Shown here: piece by piece, positions 1 to 10,300 of the stretch
Numbering within the stretch: the stretch's first letter is position 1
Layout of the letters: every line of letters starts with the position of its first letter
Assembly: GCA_905221605.1 (NCBI GenBank)
Contig: CAJNDS010000001.1
Coordinates: 2,720,025-2,784,024, forward strand
Origin: Symbiodinium natans
Lineage: Eukaryota; Sar; Dinophyceae; Suessiales; Symbiodiniaceae
DNA length: 64,000 nt
Direction: 5' to 3'
Position numbers and translations under genes: made by a program
The notes under the pieces: model-generated
The model's database searches: none
Seen by the model: only the letters and a program-made list of their open reading frames with translations
What the model was told of the DNA's origin: nothing

Positions 1-1118
1 CCCCAAACCCAATCCGACACCAGGCAACGACTCGGCACTTAGAGACCTCATCTCCAAGTACACCAACGTGGGCGCCTTAGAGGTTGAGTTTAAGAGGGTT
101 TAGGATTTAGGGTGTAGGGTTTAGGGACCCTAAACCCTAAACCCTAAACCCTTATAAACCCTAAACGGCTTAGAGGCTTAGAGGGCTTAGAGGGCTTAAG
201 GGGCCTGTCTGGCTTTGCCGCAGTAGGCCATGGATTCGGCTTAGCACGCGAGCATCATGGACGTCAGGCTGTCGCTCAGGTGTTAATCGGGGGGTTTTCC
301 AGTCGCAGAGCCACGGTTTAGGGTTTAGGGTTCAGGGTTTTGGGTTTAGGGTCTAGGGTCTAGGATTTAGGGCTTAGGGTTTAGGGTTTAGGCTTCAGCG
401 GCGCTTTCTCTGTGACGGGTAAGAACAGGGTGAAGGCCATTGAATCAGTCACAAGAGCTGAGCTAAACTAGCAAAAGCACATGAACGAAGCGAATGTAAA
501 AGGATCCCATTTTTTTAAATATTTACGGGCCCCGTTAGAAGATTCTGGTTGGGTCTACAATAGTATAAGGTAACACTATGGTGATATCATTCCATCATGT
601 CATAGTGTAAGAGTGCACGGAATAGTTGTACTACCCAGAATATGGCATATACTCACATGAAATTTCACGATTTAGTGGTAGAATCATAAATTATCACAGT
701 GGTGCAATGTGATGATTATCAACTTTGCCATAGAGCAGCATACAAAACAGCATTCTAGCAGCTTAGCTCCCCAGGGAATGTAGTCGACGAGCCCCTAAAA
801 GCGTCACGTGGGATGGGGGTCTGGAGCTTAGGGTTCTCTATGTAAACTCTAAACCCTAAACCCTAAACCCCAAACCCTAAACCCCAAGCCCTAAACCATG
901 TGGGAGTCGGGGGCATTGCAGCTCCATCACCTCCGCCTGCCACAATACTGCAGCTGGTTACAGCCTTCTATGTGAAGTATACAGAGTTTAGGGTTCGGGT
1001 CTAGGGCTTAGGGTTCAGGTTTTAAGACTCAGGGTGCGGGGTTTAGGGTTTAGGGTTTAGGGTTCAGGGTTTAGGGTTTAGGGTTTAGGGAGGATTTCGG
1101 GCTTCATTCTGTATTGTA

Positions 1119-1200
1119 GAGATCCGCCCGCATCCCAATCCAGATCCTCATCGTGGACGACTTCACCTCGTCTACTTCGGTCGAACTTTGGATCAGAACA
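1119..1200 (+). CDS. Candidate exon, function unknown
   Basis: An 80-nt block between heptamer runs is open in one frame and reads like globular protein (start SARIPIQILIVDDF, end ELWIRT). It follows an AG and is followed by a GT (gtgcag) in phase 0. Third positions favour C and G, as in the assigned exons. I do not recognise the family. Chance open frames of this length are common, so this is a suggestion only. Confidence 0.3.
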
Positions 1201-2069
1201 GTGCAGGGTTTAGGGTTTAGGGTTGAGGGTTTAGGGTTTAGGGTTTAGGGTCTAGAGTTTAAGGTTTAGGGTTTGGGGTTTAGGGTTTAGGGTTTAGGGC
1301 TTCGGGCTTAGGGCTTGGGGTTTAGGCTAATAGGGTTGTTTATAGGCTTTCGTTAATTTAGAGTGTATCGTTTTGTTTTTTCAGGGTTTCTACAGGGTTT
1401 ATGGTGTTTATTGGGGACTAAGTTTAGGGTTTAGGGTTTTTAGGGTGTTTAGGGTTTTTAGGTTTGTTTGGGTTCTTAGGGTTTTTAGGCTGTTTAGGGT
1501 TTTTGGGGTTTTTAAGGTGTTTAGGGTTTAGGTTCTTAGGGTTTTAGGGTTTTTTTAGGTTTTTAAGGGATTTTTTTTGGGTTGTTTAGGGTTGTTAGGG
1601 TTTAGGGTTTAGGGTTAGTAGTGTTTAAAGGTCGAGGTTCCGGGGCCCCCCGTGGCGATTGCACTCGCCAATGGAGCTCGACGTGCAGAAGCCTCAATCG
1701 CTCGCTTACTTATTCCTTGCTAGCCCAGAGATACCCGTTCGCCTTTTTTTGGGTTGTAGGTTCTGTGGTAAAGTAGCTAAAACCTAAACCCTAAACCCTA
1801 CACCCTAACCCTCAACCCTATAAGCCCTAAACCCCAAAATAGGGCACGTTGCACCAAGATTCACGCTGACGCTTTGGGCTCTCACCAGCTGCCTCGTAGA
1901 GTTGGGAGTTAACCGCTAAACCCCCCCGAACCCTCAACGAAAACGAGCTGCAGAAGGCTTAAGCCCTGAACCCTCAATCACTAAACCCTTCAGACTCTAA
2001 ACCCTAAACCCCAAACCCTGAGTTGTCTTATGAAGGGTTTGCACCAAAGTCATCACCAAAGACTTAATG

Positions 2070-2150
2070 CCAACAGTCCTGAACAGGGATTCCAGTGCCC
2101 CCGATTAAAATCCCTCTTAAGGACTGCTAGTAGAAGGGGAACATCCCAAG
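2070..2150. repeat. Fold-back element, family A copy, left arm truncated
   Basis: It starts within the left arm (caacagtcctgaacaggga) and keeps the complete right arm (ggactgctagtagaagg, then ggaacatccca). It matches the inner part and right end of the family A unit at 2,928-3,034. Confidence 0.65.
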
Positions 2151-2927
2151 CCCTAAGCCCCAAGCCCTAAGGGTAGTAAACCCTAAACCCTAAACCCTAA
2201 ACCCTAAACCCTAAACCCTAAACATGAGATCCAATTCCTAAGGCTTCGCCACGCGTTCCAGAGCCGCGTTGTTGCGGGGACGCTTGGCACAGCCCAAGAT
2301 AAGTGGGGTTGAGGCGTTTACTACTGTTTGCCCAAGAACCCCCACAAAAACAAAGAATAAGAATCCCTATATTGCCTCAATAAAGAAGAATATCTATGTA
2401 TTTGTGGGGTGGTCTTAGGGGTTTTGGGGTTTAGGGCGCAGGGTATTTGTTGGCTTCGGGTTTCCTCAGGGTGGAGATCACTTGCCTGAGGTCTCGCATG
2501 TAGTTTGGTGCTTGGGGTTTTAGGGTTTGTTTCTTTATTGTTTCCGGTTGGGTAGGTTTTTGCTTTTAAGAGGGGGCTGCAGTACGGAGTATGCGGGTTT
2601 GGGATTGAAGTCGTGTTTTGGAACCCTAAACCCTAAACACTATAATTAAGCCTGTTGAATTGGGGGTGTTTGGGGCTTAGTTGGAGGCTTCTGGGTCTAC
2701 GTGCAAGTATAGAAAGTTCTACTGCGGTTTCGTGTTCAGGGTTTAGCTACTGCGGTTTAGGATTTAGGATTTAGGATTTAGGATAATTTAGGATTTAGGG
2801 TTTAGGGTTTAGGGTTTGGGGTTTAGGGTTTAGGGTCTTTATGGTTTAGGGTTGTGGGCTCAGGGCCAGCTGGGCTCCGGCAAAGCATGGTATTTGCGTG
2901 GTAGGCTTGAACCCTATAACCCTAAAC

Positions 2928-3034
2928 TTGGGATGTTCCCGCTTATTCTGACTGACAGATCGTGAATAGGGATTATCGTACCCCCCTATTATCATCCCTA
3001 TCCAGGTCTGTTAGTAGAAGGGGCAACATCCCAA
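2928..3034. repeat. Fold-back element, family A copy 1
   Basis: A ~107-bp near-perfect inverted repeat begins ttgggatgttccc and ends with the complementary gggcaacatcccaa. Inner arms include agggattat and its partner ataatccct-type sequence. The whole unit can fold into one hairpin. Related copies lie at 2,070-2,150 (left arm truncated), 34,461-34,565, 36,691-36,775, 40,718-40,800 and 47,591-47,692, so it is a dispersed MITE-like family without coding capacity. Confidence 0.8.
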
Positions 3035-3563
3035 CCCTAAACCCTAAAGCTGCTAGCATGTAAGGGCTTGTGTTTAGGATCACGCATGGCATGACGGCCC
3101 ACGGCTTTAAAGCGCTAGACCCTAAACCCTAAATCCCGGAAACCCTAAACCCCCTTTTCATACATGAGAGGGAGAGGGTGAAGCCCCAAACACCTTCACG
3201 CTGCTGGTGTGGGCCGAGGGTCCTGTGTCCGCGGCAATTGGGCAACAAATGTAAGGGCTGGTTTAGGGGAGGTGGAGGCCTTGGGTTTAGGGGTTAGGGT
3301 TTAGGGCTTGGTTTAGGGTTTTTTACGGTAGGGTTTCGGGGCTTGTGTTTTGGGCAGTTTTGGGGATAGGGTTTTAGGGTTTTGGTTTTTCGCCCAAGTC
3401 AAGGTGTTGACATACGCGTCCAAGTCAAGTTGTTGACATGTGGAAATCTGCCGGGGCTCGCCAAAGCCCGGCAACTTTCCCGAAACCCTAAACCCTAAAC
3501 CCAAAACCCTAAACCCCAGGTCCCCAGCCCCCTGAACCCCCCTAAACCCGCACAGCAGCGGAG

Positions 3564-3620
3564 GACTCAGGGGACGACCTGCATTGGTACGTCGCTCCCC
3601 ACGGAGACGCGCTGCCACCT
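3564..3620 (+). CDS. Candidate exon, function unknown
   Basis: A 57-nt block follows an AG, begins with G, and ends before a GT (gtgcga) in phase 0. The + frame reads DSGDDLHWYVAP, then HGDALPP. An alternative + frame also lacks stops, so the reading frame is uncertain. It lies about 730 bp upstream of the first assigned CFA exon and could encode the poorly conserved N-terminus of that protein. Confidence 0.3.
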
Positions 3621-4350
3621 GTGCGATGGGCAGCTGGGCGAGTTTAGGGTTTTAGGGTTTTAGAGGTTTAGGGTTTCGGGTTTTTTGGGTTTAGGGTTTA
3701 GGGTTTAAGCTTAAGAGTTTAAGGTTTTGGGTTTAGGGGTTTAGGGTTTAGGGGTTTAGGGTTTCGGGTTTTTGGGTTTTGGGTTTAGGGTTTAGGTTTG
3801 GGGTTTAGGGTTGGGGGCTTCGGCTTGCTTCGCGAGGGTGAGGATGGGTCCAGGCATGAGAACCGGCAGCGACTTTGGGCACCAGATTGGAGGCCTTACA
3901 GTAGGGTTTAGGGTTTAGGGTTTAGGGTTTAGGGTTTTTGGTTTAGGGTCCAGGGTTGTGTCTCTTCTTTGGGGTACATGGACCCTTTTGCTTTCGTACA
4001 TGGTGTCTCTAAGGAACACATCTGAGAGTGGTTAGATAGGGTGGTATGATGAAGGGATCCTTCGTATCCACAAGTGCAAACCTCAAGGCGCTAAACCCCG
4101 AACCCTGAACGCTGCAAGCCATACAGTAAAACTTACCCTAAACTCCAAACCCTGAATCCCAAACCCCAAACCCCAAACCCCAAGCCCCAAGCCCCAAACC
4201 CCAAACCCCAAACCCCAAACCCTAAGCCTAAACCCTAATCAACCCTGAACCAAAACCCAACCTGAGCCCTAGGCAAACTTGTAGTTACATCCTAAACCCT
4301 AAGTTCAAACCTGTAAACCCCTAAAGCCCGAAACCCCTTTGGGGTCTGAG

Positions 4351-4393
4351 ATCATCAAGAAGCCCTCCGTGCTCCAGCGAGTGCTGCTGGAAG
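4351..4393 (+). CDS. CFA exon a
   Basis: Reads IIKKPSVLQRVLLE plus one base, aligning with the E. coli Cfa stretch that precedes GLGESYMDG. The donor is GA (gaggtg), phase 1. The 5' end is uncertain because the nearest AG is followed by A rather than G; the open frame continues a few codons upstream. Confidence 0.65.
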
Positions 4394-7300
4394 GAGGTGG
4401 GGACCCGGAGCCCCAGTCGATTCCTCGGGGGTTCTGGGTTCAGGGATGATAGGGTTGAGGGTTTAGTAGGGTTTAGGGTTTAGGGTTTAGGGTTTAGGGT
4501 TTAGGGTTTAGGGTTTAGGGTTTAGGGTTTAGGGTTTAGGGTTAGGGATTGCAGGTTGTAGGCTGGGGGTTGTTTGCGTGTGCGCGCTATTCCTGTCTTT
4601 TTGTGTGCGTGCTTGCTTGGCTTCGTTTTCCAGCGGTCGTGCAGAAACCCTATCAGCTCCATTCCCTAAACCCTATAACATCTGTACCAATGAGGGCCTC
4701 TAAGGATCGGACCAATCTCAACGCCAGCGCTCCGAGTTCCAAGTTGGGGCAATCTTGCTGGGGTTTGGGGTTTGGGGTTTAGGGTTTAGGGTAAAGGAGA
4801 CCCGCGTAGACTGCGATCGATTTGTACGCAGAAGGCTCAAATTCATGGTGACACTGCGTTGGGCCCCAAACCCTAGCACCCTAAAACCCTAAATAACCTC
4901 TAACTAACTCTTAAACCCTACAGCCTAAGCCCTAAATATGAAACTGGAAGGAGCGGCATCGTTCTTTTATCCTCACAGAGCAGAAGAAACCCGTGTGCCT
5001 TGAGCCAAACAGCACGTTTGGCCATGCTAATCTTCTATGTATCGTCGCCCAAGGGCAATACTTCTCGTTTTGTGCGTGCTCGAGCTGCTGACGCTCAGCA
5101 TTCACCTTCTGGTTTCACACTGGTTCAAAAACAGTCCCCCCTTTTCTGCAGGCCAGGCCAGGGCTTGACAATGTAGAAGATGTCGTCGTGGGGAATGTCG
5201 CCGAGGAAGGTGTGGCAGCGCAAGATGAGATCGTGGAGGCAAAAGATGCTGCTGAAGAGCTTTGTGCCGCTGACAAACCGGTTGCGAAGGACAGCGTTGT
5301 AGACGACGCACTTGTAGAAGCCACTCTCGAAGTCGATGGTGATGTGGTCGTACACGATGTGGTAGTGGATGAGGTTGACGTAGAGGATGCGGTAGTCGAC
5401 CATGTGGATGTAGATGATGCGGTCGTCGCGGACGCCCCCGTCAAGGATGTAGCTGCCGTAGTAGATGCTGCTGAAGTGTCAGCAAAGGACAGCGGGGTAC
5501 AAGATGTGGTCGCGCAGAATCTCGACGTGGATGTTTCATTGGAAGAAGGTGACGTCGTTGAAGATGTACTCGTAAAGGGCGCGCTCGCACATCTTGAGAA
5601 CGTACATATTAGTGACATCGACGGCATACTTTGGGAGGGTACTGGCGTGAGCAACCTCGTAGTAGACGATGTCGGCAAACGGGATGGTCGTGTCGCAGCG
5701 GGCGAAGTTGCCACCGAGGTTGTTGTAAACGATGCCTGCCGATAGGACGTACTTGTAAAGCACGCAGTTGCGCAGGTAACAGCGACACACAATGGAGCCA
5801 ACCCACAAGATCTCCGCCTCAGAGCACAATCTAAAGACGAAGGAGACAAAGTAGCACTCGACGGTGCCAAACCGAAAGATCTCCGCCTCAGAGCACAATC
5901 TAAAACCGAAGAAGGAGACAAAGTAGCACTCGACGGTGCCAAACCAAAAGATTTCCGCCTCAGAGCACAATCTAGAGACAAAGGAGACAAAGTAGCACTC
6001 GACGGTGCCAAACCGAAAGATCTCCGCCTCAGAGCACAATCTAAAGACGAAGGAGACAAAGTAGCACTCGACGGCGCCAAACCAAAAGATCTCCGCCTCA
6101 GAGCACGGTCTAAAGGCAGAGAAGTTTTCTGGAGTTCGCAAAGCTCGACGACGTAAACAAGGATGCTGACACACAGCGCCAGGACCGACATGAACCCCGG
6201 GAACGGCCCCGAGGCTCCGCTACCAATATGAAACTGGAAGGAGCGGCATCGCTCTTTTCTCCTCACAGAGCAGAAGAAACCCATGCTAATCTTCTATGTA
6301 TCGTCGCCGCAATGGCAATACTTCTCGATGTGTGCGTGCTCGAGCTGCTGACGCTCAGCATTCACCTTCTGGTTTCACCGTTAAGGACCCTATAATGAAA
6401 GCTCTGGAACACTTGCAACACAACTCGTGCCTGCTAACCCTAAACCCGAAACCCTAAACCCCAAAAACCCTAAACCCTAAATCTTATAAACCCTAAACCC
6501 TGAACAACCAAAGTGCATCAAACAAAGTGCAGCCACGCCAGGTCTCGGCTTCGCTGAGTCGTACATGGAGCCTTGGCTGCGTCGTGGCTTTAGGTTTTTG
6601 TTTTGTGTGTTAAGGGTTTAGGGTTTAGGGTTTAGGGTTCAAGATTGTGTAGTGTTTAGATTTAGGGTAAATGAGTTTAGGGTTTAGGGTTTAGGGTTTA
6701 GGTTTTAGGTTTTAGTGCTCGTCTTCGTCGTCGTCATCATCATCGTCGTCGTTGTCGCTTAGCGAAACCCTAAACCCTAAACCCCAAGCCCTCAACCCTA
6801 AACCCCTAAACCCTAAACCCTGAACCCCTAAACCCCTAAACCCCAAACCCGAAACCCTAAACCCTAAACCCCTAAAACCCTAAACCCCAAACACGAAACC
6901 CTAAACCCTCAACCCCTCAAGCCCTCAACCCTAAGAGGGGTTATTGGGGTGGCTTCCGCCCCTCCGAAGGATGGCGACTGGGATACGGATGACCTCGAGC
7001 GCCTGGTCTTCGAAATGCCGCGCGCCGAATTTCTGGGCAGCTTCGGGGTTTAGGGTTTAGGGTTTAGGGTTTAGGGTTTAGGGTTTAGGGTTTAGGGTTT
7101 AGGGTTTAGGGTTTAGGGTTTAGGCGTGGCTTGCTTCCTCGGACATTGAACCCTGAAACCCTAAACCCTGATTATCAGGGGGTTTGGGGTTTAGGGTTTA
7201 GGGTTTGAGGTTTAGGGTTTAGGGTTCAATCATCCTCGCACCTGTGAGCCCTAAGCCCCAAGTCCGAAACCCTAAACCCTAAACCCTGAACCCTGAACCC

Positions 7301-10300
7301 TGAACCCGAAGCCGCAAGCCCTAAACCTGCCGCGCTTCCAGCACAGGCTGAAGCTCGAGAATGTCCGAAGTGAGCTGGGTTGGCGCGTGCATCTTGGCTT
7401 TCCAACCGACCACCCCTCCCCCCCCCCCTTTACCCCCTAAGCCCTAAACCACTTAGGGTTTAGGGTTTAGGGTTTAGGGTTTAGGGTTTAGGGCTTAGGG
7501 TCCCTCAGGTTAAAGGTCTAGACCCCTAACCCCTGGAAACCCTCAAATCCCCAATGGTGTAAGAAACCAAAAAAGCTCAACCCCCCCCCTGCCCGTGTGC
7601 AGCTTAAATAGGGTCAATTTGGAAGCTGGTACTCGGTTTCAAAATGAGAAAACAGAGCCAAAGACCTGCTTCTTAAACACAAGAGCCTGCTTCCAAATAA
7701 ACCCTATTTTAGCTCTGGGTGGGGGGGGTCAAGGAGCCAGAATTAAACAATTTAGTTATTTAATATTTGGGAGGCCTTGGGAGTTAAATTATTGAAATTA
7801 TCTCATTCGGGGCCGAGAATTAAATAATTTAAACAATTTAAATTATCTACGTAATTTAAATAATTTCAATCTGAAAAGGGGGGGGGAGGAGAGGACCACC
7901 CCCAGGAATTTGATAGTTTAAATATTTGGGAGGTTTGCCCCCTTTTCAGATTTAGACTATGTCAATTGTTTTATTTTTTTTGAAAAAATAGTTTTTTGTG
8001 TTTTAAATTCGGGGCCGGGAATTAAATAATTCAAACAATTTAAATATCTGGGAGGCCTTGCGATTTAAATTATCTAAATTGTCTAATCCGGCGCGGGAAT
8101 TAAATGATTTAAAAAACTAAACATTTGGGAGGCCTTGGGATTTAAATTATTCAAATTATTTATTTCCCGGGGCTGGGCCCCTCTTCCCCCCCCTTTTCAG
8201 ATTCAAATTGTTCAAGTTGTTTAATGTTTTTAAGTTGTTAAATTATGTAAATTATTTAAATTATTTAATTCGGGGCCGGGAATTCAATAATTTAAGTAAT
8301 TTAAATGATTTACATCTGAGAGGGGGGGGGAGGCCCAGGCCCAGGAATTACATAATTTACATACTTTAAATCCAAAGGCCTCCCAAATATTCAAATTATT
8401 TAGGTTATTTATTCCCGGCCCCGAATTCAATAGTTTAAATAAATTAAATCTCAGGGCCTCCTATAAATTGATTTTTCAAAGTATTTAATTCCGGCACCGA
8501 ATTAAATAATATAAAAAAAGAATAATTTAAATAGTTTAAATCTGAAAAGCGTGGGAAGAGGAGGCCCAGGCGCAGGAATTAAATTTTTTTAAATAAGGTA
8601 ATCCCGAGGCCTCCCAAAAGTATATTTTACTAAAATTAATCAATGCGGGGCCGGGGCTTAAATAATGTAAATCCTGAGGCCTCCCAAATATTTACGTTTT
8701 TTGAACGATTTAAAAGCCATCCCATCGTCTTCATCATCTCGTTCATCTCGTTCATCTCGTTCATCTCTTCATCATCTCGTTCATCTCGTTCATCTTCTCC
8801 ATCATCTCCATCATCTCCCCTCTTGTCTGTCATCTCATTTTCAAAGGCATCCTCTACATCGAGGATCCCCATCAGCTTCATCATCGTCGTCATCTTCATC
8901 GTCTTCTTCATCTTTTTATCTGCTTCATCTGCTTCATCTTTTCATCTGCTTCATCTGCTTCATCTTTCTCATCAGCTTCATCTTGTTCATCTCGTTGGTT
9001 TGGGGTTAGTAGCCTGAGGGGAGTTTAAAAAAAACAAAAAACACGTTGGGATAAGCAGTGGCACTGAGATAAGCAGAGTTTTGAGTTTGGCATAGAGAGT
9101 GATCGTCGTCGATGCTCATGTTGCGGGATAGCGAGCGCCTGCCTCGGAAATGGTCTATGGCGAAGACGGTGGCGATCGTTCTCTGCTATGGTCCGCGTGG
9201 CTTGTATTGCTTTGCAGTGCACAGGGCGCAGGGCGTAGAGTCGATACATGCTAGGTGCGGGTTAGCAGCAGTCTTTGCGCTTGTGATACTGGGCCATGGG
9301 ACAATGAATGTGTATGTCTGTGTTTCGATTATGAGCCTTTGGTACATTTTGCAGCCCCCTCGCTTCCGGACCTGCTGGCATGTGACTATGCCTCGTGTGG
9401 CTACATCGGCAGTGTCCCCTCAGAAGCGTTCCCTACGAGTCCTTCGCGCGGAGTATTTCAAGCGCAAGGGAGACATCAGAGATATTGTCCACACGAAGAC
9501 GGCCATTTTGAATGAAGTCCGGGACAAGATCAGGAAGCTCGAGGGAGAGATCAAAGAGGCAGAAGAGGAGCTGTCGCGGTAGTTTGATTCCGGATCGAGT
9601 CTGTTCCCAAACTCGAGCTCGGAGTCCGAATCCTGCGACAGTCCTCCTCCTCCGTCCAAAAAAGCGGTTGTCCCGCCCCCTAAGGGGAAAGCAGGCACCG
9701 CCACAGGCTCCTAAGCCAGTCAGTCAACGAGAAGAAGGTGGACGGCGTGAAGGAATAAGAGGGCTGTACGTATCGGCCGCACATTGCTCCAGGCCAAGAG
9801 GCTCCAAATCATCGTGGCTCCCCTAATGCGGAGGGCTTGCTCTACCCCGGCTTCGGCAAAGACGACGGGCGCTACTGCGAGGCCTGCGAGCAACTACGTA
9901 GGGGATTCCCACACGCGACCAAGGCGCATCGTCCTAAGGACATGCGCTGCCTTGGGCGCCGCTCGCGAAGAAGCAGAGCTAGGCTTGGGCCTCTTACTAG
10001 CAGTTTTGGATGGAGTAATCACCGTGGGAAAAGGAGAAGTCGTTCGTTAAGCAGTTGATGCTCATGTTGTAGTGACCATCAGTCCCTACTAGACTGAATT
10101 TTCTTGAGGAACAACTGCAGATTCGTCGATGAGGAAGGCTAAATGCCACCCCCCCCCCCTCTCAAGCCCTAAGAATCCCTGAAACCTAAACCCTACAAAC
10201 CCTAAAATCCCCAAAGCCCTTAAAAAATCCCCAAAATTCTGATCGCTAAAGACCTTAGGCCGTCTTGGTGGAGTTGGAGAAGGGTTCCACTGAAGGAACT

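Larger units (their letters stand above)
1..4350. other. Telomere-heptamer-rich DNA with scattered candidate exons
   Basis: This stretch is dominated by perfect and degenerate TTTAGGG and CCCTAAA runs in both orientations, separated by 50-150-bp unique pieces of higher coding potential. Examples on the + strand are an open piece near 26-69 (reads NDSALRDLISKYTN before a GT), 1,119-1,200, 1,650-1,730, 2,229-2,295, 3,564-3,620 and 3,853-3,895. They may be upstream exons of the CFA gene or of another gene; I could not assign a family. Bases 470-770 are AT-rich, free of heptamers, and I see nothing recognisable in them. Confidence 0.5.

Noticed and set aside
3056-3112. Possible tyrosine-recombinase-like peptide (THGMTAHGFKA)
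   Set aside because: Too short, no other recombinase motifs nearby; likely chance.
5188-5745. 185-codon acidic + strand ORF (Val/Asp-rich)
   Set aside because: It is the complement of the minus-strand gene relic. The minus frame has C/G-ending codons and varied residues, while this one shows the GTNGAN periodicity expected of an antisense shadow.
5811-6155. CRISPR-like array
   Set aside because: The 69-bp units are contiguous tandem coding repeats without unique spacers, in a eukaryotic context.
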